Under the pieces are notes generated by a model that saw only the letters and a program-made list of their open reading frames with translations, did no database searches and was not told where the DNA came from. DNA of 64,000 nt from Planctopirus ephydatiae (GTDB lineage: Bacteria > Planctomycetota > Planctomycetia > Planctomycetales > Planctomycetaceae): positions 1,178,001-1,242,000 of the forward strand of contig NZ_CP036299.1 in assembly GCF_007752345.1 (NCBI RefSeq), written 5' to 3'. The translations under genes and the position numbers were made by a program. Of this stretch, positions 55,661-64,000 are shown piece after piece; position 1 is the first letter of the stretch; each line of letters opens with the position of its first letter.

Positions 55661-57436
55661 TCAGCCATCGACCAGAGTGCGCATGCCGGGCATTTGCGTT
55701 TCATCTTCGAGTCGCGGCCACGTGAGGACGAACCGGGATCCTTTGCCGATCTGCGATTCGACCGTGATGTCGCCACCATGTTCGCGAATGATTTTCTGGC
55801 TCACAGCCAGGCCGAGCCCAGTACCACGGGCTCCTTTGGTCGATTCGAACATCAGAAACATTTTGGACAGGTTTTCCGGCGCGATTCCTGTGCCGTTGTC
55901 TTCGACCGAGACCCATAACAGATCCCGGGGCTCATCGAAACCGGTCTGCACGACCACGCGCGGATCATCAGCATGTTCGACGGCATCCATGGCGTTACTG
56001 ACGACGTTCAAAATCGCCCGGTGAATCCCCTCGGGATCAAACGTGCTGGTCGGTAATTGAGAAGCAGGATGAAACAGCAGTTTTGTTTCGACTTCACCCG
56101 CCTGGGGCTGCATCAACTCGACGACGTCCTGCGCCACATCGTTGAGTTGCGATAACTTCATCTCGGGCTGACGTTCTTTGGAGAAGGTCAGCATATCCAT
56201 GACGAGGTTATAGATTTTGCTCTGGTTCTTATCGACGATCCCCCAGCCTTTGCGAATCAGTTCGGTGTCTGTCTTCCCCAACCCAAGGTCAATCAGATAA
56301 CTCCCTCCACGCACGCCCTGCAAGATGTTCTTGATGTGATGACTCAGCGTGGCGATTGTCTGGCCCATGGCCGCTAATCGTTCCGATTTGACAAAAGCCT
56401 CCTGGAAACGCTGGTTTTCCACAGCCAGTGCCGCCTGCCGACCAATGGCAGCCAGCACACGCAGTTGCTCTTCGCTGAATCGCGGCTGATCTCCTAACAG
56501 AATCATTTCTTCGGCTGACGAAGTAATGTCGAGATAGACCACCCCCATCAGTTCGTGGCGGGCCTGAAGTGGCACACACATCGCTTCGCGGATACCAGCC
56601 CGCACAATGCTTTGACCGGTTTCGAAGCGGCTGTCATGTCGGGCATCGGATGTTCTTACGGCCTGCATATTTTTGACGACGTAATCGACGATGGATCGAG
56701 AGACAGGGATTCTGCCCGTCGCTTTTTCTCCGGAATCTTTGGCCGGTCTGCCCAGAGTTGGGACGTCTTCGGGAGACGAGTTTTCCTGGCCACGAAATCC
56801 GACAGCGATTGGATGCAGGGTCTCAGTTTCTGCATCACGTAAGAGGACACAGCCTCGGTCGGCACCTAAAGTTTCAATGGCGAGGTCGAGCATGCGCTGC
56901 AGAATCTGTGTCATCGAAGATGATGGGCGAACGGCTTCCTCTGAAATGCGGTAGAGCATTTGCAGATTCATGGTCGCCTGCATCCGGGCGTTTTCATTGC
57001 TGGAAATGGCAGCGGGGACATCCTTAAGTGGTAACCCGCCCGTGAGTGCCATCTGTCCCACAATACTGGATCGATCAGTCCCATCAGCCTGATGCAATAA
57101 CTCGACACGATCAGCCGCACGCCGGGAGTTCGCTGGATCCCCCTGGAGGAACTGCAGGATTGTGCGGCCTATCTGAATCTGATCACCCGGTTTGAGAATT
57201 CGCGACTTGATCGGCGATCCGTTGACAAACGTGCCATTGGAACTGTTGCGATCCTTGAGCACGAACTTTTCCCCATCGCGTTCGATGGCGGCATGGGTCC
57301 GCGAGACCTCTGTGTCGAGCAGTCGCACGGGATTGTGCAGACTGCGACCAATCGTGATCGGGACATCCCCGAGTTCAAAACGGGTTCCCTGATCCGCCCC
57401 CTGAACGATCAGAAGTGAGGCTCTCGCGATGGGAAT
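55661..57436 (-). CDS. FHA-GAF sensor histidine kinase with non-standard start
   Basis: About 591 residues. Order: FHA domain (about 8-95; EVSRTHAAIERDG and RNSSNGTFVNG bind phosphothreonine), GAF domain (about 150-330), phosphoacceptor region MGQTIATLSHHIKNILQG, and HATPase with NVVSNAMDAV, EDNGTGI and GTGLGLAVSQKI. It is probably soluble. A GTG at 57328 is the first usual start but cuts the FHA domain in half. The frame is open upstream to a TAG at 57452-57454, and the missing FHA strands are encoded there (LLIVQGADQGTRFEL, VPITIGRSLHNP), yet no ATG, GTG or TTG occurs. ATT at 57436, with GGAG 9 bases upstream, is the best candidate. No response regulator is adjacent. Confidence 0.8.
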   Translation of the reverse strand: MPIARASLLIVQGADQGTRFELGDVPITIGRSLHNPVRLLDTEVSRTHAAIERDGEKFVLKDRNSSNGTFVNGSPIKSRILKPGDQIQIGRTILQFLQGDPANSRRAADRVELLHQADGTDRSSIVGQMALTGGLPLKDVPAAISSNENARMQATMNLQMLYRISEEAVRPSSSMTQILQRMLDLAIETLGADRGCVLLRDAETETLHPIAVGFRGQENSSPEDVPTLGRPAKDSGEKATGRIPVSRSIVDYVVKNMQAVRTSDARHDSRFETGQSIVRAGIREAMCVPLQARHELMGVVYLDITSSAEEMILLGDQPRFSEEQLRVLAAIGRQAALAVENQRFQEAFVKSERLAAMGQTIATLSHHIKNILQGVRGGSYLIDLGLGKTDTELIRKGWGIVDKNQSKIYNLVMDMLTFSKERQPEMKLSQLNDVAQDVVELMQPQAGEVETKLLFHPASQLPTSTFDPEGIHRAILNVVSNAMDAVEHADDPRVVVQTGFDEPRDLLWVSVEDNGTGIAPENLSKMFLMFESTKGARGTGLGLAVSQKIIREHGGDITVESQIGKGSRFVLTWPRLEDETQMPGMRTLVDG

Positions 57437-57705
57437 TTTGGTCGTCTCCAGCTACTCAGAGGGCAGATTCATGGGGTCTTTATCAGAGATTGAAGTGCGA
57501 ATGGGCCAAAGTCAAACTGGCACAATCTCTCGAAACGAAACGTAACCTGTTACACAGAAAGAATTTGCAATCTGTTCGTGCGAAGTTGCATTTTCTCTCT
57601 CTGGCGACGAAACTATGTGTTCGATTTGCAGATTTCAACAACAACCTGCAGTTCGGGGCAAATTGGCCCTGAGTCTGCATCTCGCACGAATGAGGATGAA
57701 TTGTC

Positions 57706-57969
57706 ATGGCACATAAGAAAGGCCAAGGATCCAGCCGTAACGGTCGCGATTCGAATGCCAAGCGACTGGGTGTGAAGAAGTTCGGCGGCCAGCTGGTTCT
57801 GGCTGGAAATATTCTGATCCGTCAGCGGGGCACCCGCTGGCATGCCGGCAAGAACGTCGGCATGGGCCGTGATCACACCCTGTTCTCCCTTGTTGAAGGC
57901 ACAGTGTTCTTCGACCAGGAAGGACGACGTGTGAACATCAAGCCTGTGGAAGTGGCTGTCGCCAGCTAG
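57706..57969 (+). CDS. rpmA: 50S ribosomal protein L27
   Basis: An 87-residue bL27. [20 protein letters not shown] is the N-terminal arm that reaches the peptidyl-transferase centre; [19 protein letters not shown] and [14 protein letters not shown] follow. No N-terminal cleavage extension as in Firmicutes. rplU (L21) and obg, its usual partners, are not adjacent; the gene stands alone with its own terminator. A weak GTAAC-CT-GTTAC inverted repeat lies at 57542-57553 upstream. Confidence 0.97.
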   Translation: MAHKKGQGSSRNGRDSNAKRLGVKKFGGQLVLAGNILIRQRGTRWHAGKNVGMGRDHTLFSLVEGTVFFDQEGRRVNIKPVEVAVAS

Positions 57970-58027
57970 CCGTTTGCCAATTCTGCCTGCCAGAAATTTC
58001 GGCAGTTGGGAATTGGCTGCACATTGA

Positions 58028-58071
58028 GGCCCAGTCAGCATGGAGAGAACTCTCTCGTTGCTGACTGGGCC
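58028..58071 (+). terminator. intrinsic terminator after rpmA
   Basis: GGCCCAGTCAGCA pairs perfectly with TGCTGACTGGGCC (13 bp); the loop contains a further GAGAG/CTCTC pairing. A short T-rich run follows. Very stable. Confidence 0.88.
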
Positions 58072-58218
58072 TTGCCATTTCTGCCGACGATGGTTTGTTG
58101 AACCGGTCGATTGTGCAATCACACTGCAAAGAGTCGTTATGGGCTGGTGACTCTGCTACACTACTGACAACGTTTCTTCTGCAACGACCTGCACTCACAG
58201 ACCATTTCGGAGATTCTC

Positions 58219-58542
58219 ATGGCTGCCGTTGATGATGCTTATGATGCTGCCATTCGGCTCAAGAACCAGGGAGATCTGGATGGAGCGGCCAAGAGCCTGG
58301 AAGCGATTCTCGTGGGGTATCCCGAACATGTGCTGACTTACTCGGCACTGGCTGTCATTTTGCAGAAGCTGGGCCGCCACGATGAAGCGATTGCTCACGC
58401 CCGCAAGGTGACTGAGTTGGAGCCTCATGACAGTTTCTCGTACACACAGATGTCAGTGATCTGTCAACGCTGCGGCCGGATCGCTGAGGCCGAAGAAGCT
58501 CTGGCCCGCATGCGGATGATGCAGGCGAGTGGAATGCATTAG
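58219..58542 (+). CDS. small TPR protein
   Basis: A 107-residue protein made of about three tetratricopeptide repeats: DDAYDAAIRLKNQGDLDGAA, then PEHVLTYSALAVILQKLGRH, then FSYTQMSVICQRCGRIAEAE. TPR domains bind other proteins; no partner is evident. No signal peptide. ATG 58219 has GGAG 7 bases upstream. It follows the rpmA terminator and therefore has its own promoter. Converges with the M16 peptidase gene. Confidence 0.85.
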   Translation: MAAVDDAYDAAIRLKNQGDLDGAAKSLEAILVGYPEHVLTYSALAVILQKLGRHDEAIAHARKVTELEPHDSFSYTQMSVICQRCGRIAEAEEALARMRMMQASGMH

Positions 58543-58697
58543 GCAGTCAAACGTTGACCAGTCTGCATTCACGCAGATTGATTGGCACGCAGCATACAAC
58601 GCGCTCTACGTCGCATGATCTCATCTCAATCGCAATTTCCATCAATACGCTGACACCCTTGCTCGAAAACTGGTGAGCGTGCTAAAGGGTGAGGCCA

Positions 58698-58737
58698 AAA
58701 ACGATCCGGGCATGGATGACCATACCCGGATCGTTTT
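58698..58737. terminator. bidirectional terminator between TPR and M16 genes
   Basis: AAAACGATCCGGG pairs with CCCGGATCGTTTT (13 bp) across a 14-base loop. The A-run and T-run flank the stem on both strands, so it can serve both convergent genes. Confidence 0.9.
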
Positions 58738-58763
58738 GACTAAAGCCAATACGAGAAGCAAAA

Positions 58764-61625
58764 TCATTCCTTCGCCAGATCTCCCGCGATGACAGTGAGA
58801 ATCTGGTTGGGATGGATATGCCTGCGGACAGCTTCCAGGACCTTTTCGGTCGTCAGGTCGGCAATCGCTGTTTCGAGCTTGGCGACATATTGCATGGTGC
58901 GGCCGGCGTAGAGGTTTTCTTCCAGCAGCCGGGCGATCTTCGGATCTTCTGTTCGACCGACCTGCTGGGCTTGAAGATAGCCTTGCTTGGCGGCATCCAG
59001 TTCCTGCTGCGTGACCCCTTCCTTCAGCAGGCGGGCGAGTTCTTCGTTGACGGCAGCATTCACCTTTTCCATGTTCGCAGGATTAGCAATGGCATAGAGC
59101 GAGAGCGTGGCCCGCTGGTCGAGCATTCCAGCCCGAAATGCGGAGCCGACTCCATACGAGAGGCCTTCCTTCTGGCGAATACGGTCACCCAGCCGCGAGG
59201 AAAGTGCGCCAGCTCCGAGCACATAGTTCCCCACAATCATCGCCGGGTAATCGGGGTGATCGTCACTCATCGGCATGACGGCACCACCAAAGTAGAAGGC
59301 ATTGGCTTTATCGGGAATCTGAATCCGCTTCACTTCGGCTGTGATCGGAACTGAGCCGGTGCGGCTGATCCGTTCGTATGTCTGATCGGACTTCCAATCA
59401 GCCAGTACTCCCTTGAAGGCTGACTCGACTTCAGCTGGATCGAAGTCGCCAACAACTGCGATCTGGCCGACTTGAGCACTGAGAAAATCATTGTAGAGCC
59501 GCTTGAGGCCTTCGACTTCAATTGCTTCGACGAGTTTGAGTTCTTCTTCCACTGTGGGGACTGAGCGAACATCGCCAGCGGGGTAAGGAGAAAGGGCCTT
59601 TGAGACCGTCTTGACAGCCAGAGTCTGAGGATCTGTCAGCCCCTGTTCGAGATTGGCTCTGACCTGCTGCTTGATGACAGCCAGTTCACTTTCCGGGAAA
59701 GCGGGCTCTCGCAGAACCTGCTTCAATAGCCCCAGGACGGCCACGAGATTCTGGCGTTTGGTTTCAATAACAAACGTCGCTTCGCCGGCATTACCACCGG
59801 CACTGAGTGAAGCGAAGTTCTTGTCGAGAGCATCCTGCAATTGCTGCCGGGTGAGCGACTTGGTGCCACGCAACATCATTGGCGGCAAAAACTCACAGGC
59901 CTTGGCGAGGCCAAAGAGTGATTTTTCGTTGCCATAGCGGAGGGTTAATCGCAAAACGACGGTTGAAGAACGGGTCTTCTTGGGGAGCATAGCGACCTGG
60001 ACGCCATCAATCCTGGTGCGAAGGGTACGCTCTTCGATCGCCAGCGGGCTGACGTCGAACGCTTCGCCCACGGAGGTTTCTTCGCGGCCCTTGTAATCCC
60101 CAATCATCTTGGCGAGTTCGGGAGTCGCGGGAACCGAAGTGCGTTCGGGCTTTTCGGTGGGAATATAAAGGCCCACGGTACGATTGGATGGCTGGAGGTA
60201 AGCTTTAGCCACGCGGTTGACGTCGTCGACAGTGACGGCTTCGAGGCGATCACGATAGAGGAAGTACAATCGCCAATCCCCCTGGGCGGCCCACTCACTC
60301 AGTTCAATCGCAATTTCGGCGGAGTCCGAAGCTCCCATTTCCCGCTGCTTGAGCAGACGAAGTCGAGCCCGTTCGAGTTCTTCCTGAGTGACACCTTTTG
60401 ATGCTGTTTCATTGAGGATATCGAGCATGGAATCGAGGACGACCTGTGGATCGTTACCAGCGGCGACTTCAGCCATAAATCGAAGCACACCGGGATCATG
60501 CAGGGCGTACGCGGCACCGGAAACACTGGCGGCTTTCTTGCCTTGAACCAGAGCTTTGTACAATCGACCCGAGGGCTGCATGGTGAGGATCGATTCGAGA
60601 ACGTCGATGGCCACGAAATCCGGGTGAGCCCCGGAAGGAATGTGATAGACCGCACCGACGACAGCGACATCTCCCACCCGGCGGAGAACGACCTGACGTT
60701 CACCATCTTGAGCAGGTTCTTCGGTGTAAGTGTTATCGAGCACGCGCGTGGGCCGAGGAATCTTGCCGAACGTTTCGCCAATGATCCGCAAGGCTTCTTT
60801 GGGTTCAAACCGGCCAGCGACGACGAGCATGGCGTTATCAGGCTGATAGTACTTGCGATAGAACGATTTCAAACGTTCGACCGGGACTCGTTCGATATCG
60901 GCCCGGTTGCCAATAGTCGATTTACCGTAGTTGTGCCATTCGAAGGCCGCAGCCATCATGCGCTGACCAAGGATGGAAGCGGGACTGTTTTCTCCACGTT
61001 CGAATTCGTTACGCACGACAGTCATTTCGGAAGTGAGGTCTTCCCCTTTGACATGGCTGTTCATCATGCGATCGGCTTCGAGGCGGATGGCAAACTCGAG
61101 GTTGTCGCCTTGTGCCGGGAGCGTTTCAAAGTAGTTGGTGCGGTCGAGCCAGGTTGTGCCGTTAAAGTCGGCACCACGTTCCTGCAGGGCTTTGGGAACA
61201 CTGGGAACATCTGGTGTTCCCTTGAAAAGCATGTGTTCGAGGAGGTGAGCCATGCCGGCTTCGCCATAACCTTCATGACGTGACCCGACGAAGACCGTCA
61301 GGTTGACTGTCACAGTGGGTTTGGAAGGATCTGGAAACAGAAGCACGCGCAGGCCGTTTTCGAGTTTGTATTCGCTGATCCCTTCGATCTCAGTAACTTT
61401 CATGGGCATTTCGGCTTTTGAGCTGGAGGAACAGAAGATGATCTGGCTGCCAATGACCATCGCCAGCAGGGACAGGCGGGCAGCACCAGATAGAACAGAT
61501 TGTCGAGAGGTCAGACCCTTCCGGGTTAAAAACATCCGGGTCGATAATGCCGGGGCCAGAACAGCCTGTGCTGTCACTTGATTCAAGAGACGCATCGTCC
61601 TGCGGATCATCCGGTTCCACTCCAT
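58764..61625 (-). CDS. M16 family zinc peptidase, two tandem halves
   Basis: A 953-residue insulinase-type peptidase with both M16 halves in one chain. A hydrophobic segment at about 48-66 is a signal peptide or anchor, so the protein is exported. The N-terminal half has the inverted zinc motif HLLEH (His127, Glu130, His131) in GMAHLLEHMLFKGTP and the third ligand Glu in VVRNEFERGENS. The second half (from about 500) lacks the motif and supplies the substrate clamp, with RIRQKEGLSYGVGSAFRAGM typical of it. Such enzymes degrade oligopeptides in the periplasm. Start could be this ATG or an internal Met a few codons later. Confidence 0.92.
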   Translation of the reverse strand: MEWNRMIRRTMRLLNQVTAQAVLAPALSTRMFLTRKGLTSRQSVLSGAARLSLLAMVIGSQIIFCSSSSKAEMPMKVTEIEGISEYKLENGLRVLLFPDPSKPTVTVNLTVFVGSRHEGYGEAGMAHLLEHMLFKGTPDVPSVPKALQERGADFNGTTWLDRTNYFETLPAQGDNLEFAIRLEADRMMNSHVKGEDLTSEMTVVRNEFERGENSPASILGQRMMAAAFEWHNYGKSTIGNRADIERVPVERLKSFYRKYYQPDNAMLVVAGRFEPKEALRIIGETFGKIPRPTRVLDNTYTEEPAQDGERQVVLRRVGDVAVVGAVYHIPSGAHPDFVAIDVLESILTMQPSGRLYKALVQGKKAASVSGAAYALHDPGVLRFMAEVAAGNDPQVVLDSMLDILNETASKGVTQEELERARLRLLKQREMGASDSAEIAIELSEWAAQGDWRLYFLYRDRLEAVTVDDVNRVAKAYLQPSNRTVGLYIPTEKPERTSVPATPELAKMIGDYKGREETSVGEAFDVSPLAIEERTLRTRIDGVQVAMLPKKTRSSTVVLRLTLRYGNEKSLFGLAKACEFLPPMMLRGTKSLTRQQLQDALDKNFASLSAGGNAGEATFVIETKRQNLVAVLGLLKQVLREPAFPESELAVIKQQVRANLEQGLTDPQTLAVKTVSKALSPYPAGDVRSVPTVEEELKLVEAIEVEGLKRLYNDFLSAQVGQIAVVGDFDPAEVESAFKGVLADWKSDQTYERISRTGSVPITAEVKRIQIPDKANAFYFGGAVMPMSDDHPDYPAMIVGNYVLGAGALSSRLGDRIRQKEGLSYGVGSAFRAGMLDQRATLSLYAIANPANMEKVNAAVNEELARLLKEGVTQQELDAAKQGYLQAQQVGRTEDPKIARLLEENLYAGRTMQYVAKLETAIADLTTEKVLEAVRRHIHPNQILTVIAGDLAKE

Positions 61626-61836
61626 TTGTTAGAATTGTGTTTATCGCAGGGAGGCCAGCCTGAGCAGTTCAACTCATGAGTGATTGGCCGGGCAACTTCA
61701 GAAGATTGCTCATCCAGTGAACATCCCTCAGCACTTTATGATCCTAACACTCCATCCGAGCTTCGCCAACGAATCCTGATAAATGTGACAATGTCAATAT
61801 GACGATTCCTGTGGTCATCCCGAGTGACGCTCAACT

Positions 61837-63771
61837 TTATCTTCCATTATGAGCAGGATTCTTTTCCCGCTGGCGAAGTTGCTGGAGCAAACGTTCTTTG
61901 GGGTCGGCCAGCCAGAAGCTGCGGCCCGGAAACGTGGCGGCCAGTTCATCCAGGGCGCCTGGATCTTGTGGATCGAGGATTTCTGGCAGATAACGAGCCC
62001 GAATCACTTTCGCCTGCCAGCCAGGTTCGTTGGTGACATGATCAATGGCAATCTCTCCCGCATCCTGCCTGATCAGTACCAGAACTGGTTCATCGGGTAA
62101 TGCGCGAGTGAGCCAGTCATCGAATTGCTGATAGACTCGCACTCTGGGATATTCAATGGAACCATAGGCCAAGGCCCGTCGGCTGTCCCAAAGACCGGGA
62201 ATGGAAGCGTTTGCGCCCAGTCCGGCCACAATGCACATGACCAGCAGCCAGTGGATGGCGACGGGACGTTGTTCTTTCGCCCAGCGATCTGCCAGCGAGA
62301 TGACCATCTGTGCCATCGCGAGTGCGATAAGTGGTGCCGATTCGAAAACATAATGCCACCCCATGATGCCAGGGTACCAGTAGGGAAAATGCACGAGGTG
62401 AGTCGTGAGGATGCCCGCCATCAGCCAGCGCCAGCGGAAATCCGGGGGACACCAGAACCAGTAGAGCAGACCAGCGGCCAACGCGAAGAGTGGGTCGAAG
62501 GTCCAGAGAAAACTGCCACAGAGTCTCGTCGCCATGTTTTGCAACGCCAATGGCCACGTGAGGTTATCGGCCCATTGATCGTAAGCCTTCCAGATCTTGG
62601 GGCTCATCGATTGATCGCCGCGAATTCCGTTGTTGAAACCATAGACATGACGAGGGGTGTAGGTCGCTGTGTAGAGCTGATAAGGGGATTGCCAGAAAGA
62701 GCCCGTCGTGGCGTGATTGTAGGACAGCATGATGCCCCAGCCTGCCACAATGGGAATGAGCATGACGACGAGCGAACTGGCTTTGCGAGTCAATGTTGAT
62801 GAGTTTGAATCGTCGATTGGGCCTCGGATGAGCCAGGCCAGTACGGGGATGGCGAATGGCAAGCCCATGGCGAAAGCGGTGGCGGGACGGCAAAGCATGG
62901 CAAAGGCGAGTCCCGTCATCGCGAGCAAGGCATCGAGAGGCTGGTGAGTGCGGAGCCAGCGCAACATCATCAGCCAGAACAGAGCCAGACCTGCCAGCGT
63001 GGGATGATGGGAGAGCAGGAGATTGCCAAAAGTGGCCAGTCCCGGCGACAGTGCCAGCATCATCGCGGCGAGAAAACCTGTCCGGGGTGCCCCGAGTTCT
63101 CGTCCGATCAGGTTGGTCGCCAGCACGAGCCAGACTTGAGCCAGCCAATGTCCCAGTATGGGAATACCGACCATCACCCACGGCCATATCCATAAACTTG
63201 TGCCCGGATAATACCGGCTCGCCATCTGGCCATCGGGAGGTGTCCCTTCATTGAGGACATGGACCTGGTCAAAAAGAGCCGCGAATGCAGGTGGCCCTGA
63301 TGCTGTCCATTGCCCGGAGGCAATGGTTTGGGAGCCGAAGAGATAACTGTATTCGTCATGATAACACGGTGGTGTTCCCAGGAGTTGAGTGCCGAAACTG
63401 CCAATCATGGCCAGAGCGATGAGAGCGAGAATGGTCTGGCTGAGCCACAGGGGGTAGACCCTTTCGAGAGGAGTCCATTTCGCGAACATCCGCTGATCGG
63501 AAGCCGGCGATTGTGGGCTGTTGGTCTGGGGCCCTTTGACATTCAGGACGAAAGGCAAAATGAGCAACAGGCCCGCCTGAAGCAATGCCAGATTGGGTTG
63601 CCAGGTATCGACGAGAAAATCGAGTCCAGCAGCAATTGAAGCCATCAGGCACAATAGCCACGCCATCATGAGGCCGACGCGCTCCCGAAAATCGACCTCT
63701 GGCAGATTTTGCCCACTCTGGGCTTTGACCGTCGATTTCTGGCGTCGCTGCGAATGAGATTCGATCGTCAT
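61837..63771 (-). CDS. GT39-like membrane glycosyltransferase
   Basis: A 644-residue protein with about 11-12 TM helices, of the ArnT/dolichyl-phosphate mannosyltransferase-like family (PMT_2 type). The first extracytoplasmic loop has PPCYHDEYSYLFGSQTIASG, whose Asp-Glu is the catalytic acid pair of this fold. Members transfer a sugar from a lipid-phosphate carrier to protein, lipid A or wall polymers; the acceptor here is unknown. A soluble C-terminal part of about 120 residues follows. N-terminal 35 residues are cytoplasmic. Single gene; no polyprenyl-phosphate sugar synthase is adjacent. Confidence 0.85.
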   Translation of the reverse strand: MTIESHSQRRQKSTVKAQSGQNLPEVDFRERVGLMMAWLLCLMASIAAGLDFLVDTWQPNLALLQAGLLLILPFVLNVKGPQTNSPQSPASDQRMFAKWTPLERVYPLWLSQTILALIALAMIGSFGTQLLGTPPCYHDEYSYLFGSQTIASGQWTASGPPAFAALFDQVHVLNEGTPPDGQMASRYYPGTSLWIWPWVMVGIPILGHWLAQVWLVLATNLIGRELGAPRTGFLAAMMLALSPGLATFGNLLLSHHPTLAGLALFWLMMLRWLRTHQPLDALLAMTGLAFAMLCRPATAFAMGLPFAIPVLAWLIRGPIDDSNSSTLTRKASSLVVMLIPIVAGWGIMLSYNHATTGSFWQSPYQLYTATYTPRHVYGFNNGIRGDQSMSPKIWKAYDQWADNLTWPLALQNMATRLCGSFLWTFDPLFALAAGLLYWFWCPPDFRWRWLMAGILTTHLVHFPYWYPGIMGWHYVFESAPLIALAMAQMVISLADRWAKEQRPVAIHWLLVMCIVAGLGANASIPGLWDSRRALAYGSIEYPRVRVYQQFDDWLTRALPDEPVLVLIRQDAGEIAIDHVTNEPGWQAKVIRARYLPEILDPQDPGALDELAATFPGRSFWLADPKERLLQQLRQREKNPAHNGR

Positions 63772-63909
63772 GCGTAAGGTTGCTTCGCAAGTAGGGTATT
63801 TCTGATGAGAGCCCTGCTCAATCGGACGCGTTGAGTATCTGTGATTTGGGAGCTGTGACTCGAATAATCATAACAGGATGGGCGGAGTGATCGGATCATC
63901 CGCTCTGGA

Positions 63910-63936
63910 AAATTGCATCGGAAGAAATTGCATCGG
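63910..63936. repeat. short tandem repeat
   Basis: AAATTGCATCGG occurs at 63910-63921 and 63925-63936, a 15-base period, in the 229-base non-coding end of the window upstream of the glycosyltransferase gene. Confidence 0.5.
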
Positions 63937-64000
63937 GAATTCGCAGGATGGAACCGATCGGTGGCTGGGCAGAAACGATTTGGCGCTAGTGGCTCGTGTT

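Noticed and set aside
60498-61283. 261-residue frame opposite the M16 peptidase
   Set aside because: Overlaps the zinc-motif region of a clear M16 gene; composition is that of a shadow frame.
1-64000. CRISPR arrays, insertion sequences, prophage or toxin-antitoxin genes
   Set aside because: No regularly spaced repeats, transposase, integrase or phage-like genes were seen on either strand.

Overview
The window reads as a slice of chromosome from a planctomycete, probably order Planctomycetales and similar to Planctopirus (inference from gene content and moderate GC; no 16S gene is present to prove it). Signs are the many large secreted or membrane proteins with PQQ-type propellers, the abundance of ECF sigma factors next to serine/threonine kinases or giant membrane proteins, TadE/TadG-like pilin proteins, AsmA-like and DUF4114 proteins, and small planctomycete-type hypotheticals. 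There is no prophage, insertion sequence, CRISPR array or integron; coding density is high and base composition is even.

Layout. 1-6.6 kb: end of a PurU-like deformylase, an M14 carboxypeptidase, nadC, murJ and a stand-alone DsbD N-terminal-domain protein. 6.7-12.6 kb: a very unusual membrane-anchored sigma-54 activator, then a divergent regulatory region, then maf, a dihydrouridine synthase and tRNA-Lys(CTT). 12.7-15.9 kb: a minus-strand group of a redoxin, an MFS transporter and a family-4 uracil-DNA glycosylase. 16.3-18.8 kb: murG, an NAD-dependent epimerase and a small membrane protein, tightly overlapped. 18.8-23.7 kb: lipoproteins, a PilZ protein and a secreted prenyltransferase-repeat/HEAT protein. 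25-29.4 kb: dnaG and rpoD. 29.5-31.8 kb: an ABC-2 permease and a SCO1-DUF420 fusion, pointing to cytochrome oxidase assembly. 31.8-40.6 kb: AsmA-like giant, PQQ protein, TadE/VWA-TadG/TadE and DUF4114 (cell-surface theme). 41-45.7 kb: coiled-coil protein, membrane Ser/Thr kinase, membrane protein and ECF sigma factor (signalling unit). 45.8-49.7 kb: rnc-ygfZ, an unknown protein and SufE. 49.7-54.8 kb: an ECF sigma factor with a 1475-residue one-pass membrane partner. 54.8-64 kb: esterase, FHA-GAF histidine kinase, rpmA, TPR protein, M16 peptidase and a GT39-type glycosyltransferase.

The most notable find lies at 9975-10574. Between the sigma-54 activator and maf there are four same-strand copies of GCGCCGA spaced 34, 31 and 53 bases, a GG-N10-GC sigma-54-type promoter about 110 bases downstream, and then a stretch that folds into a small 5' hairpin plus a long bulged stem of about 29 pairs ending in a T-tract. 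This looks like an undescribed sigma-54-dependent small RNA driven by the adjacent membrane activator (inference; expression data would decide). A second oddity is the FHA-GAF histidine kinase at 55.7-57.4 kb, whose complete FHA domain is open in frame but has no ATG, GTG or TTG start.
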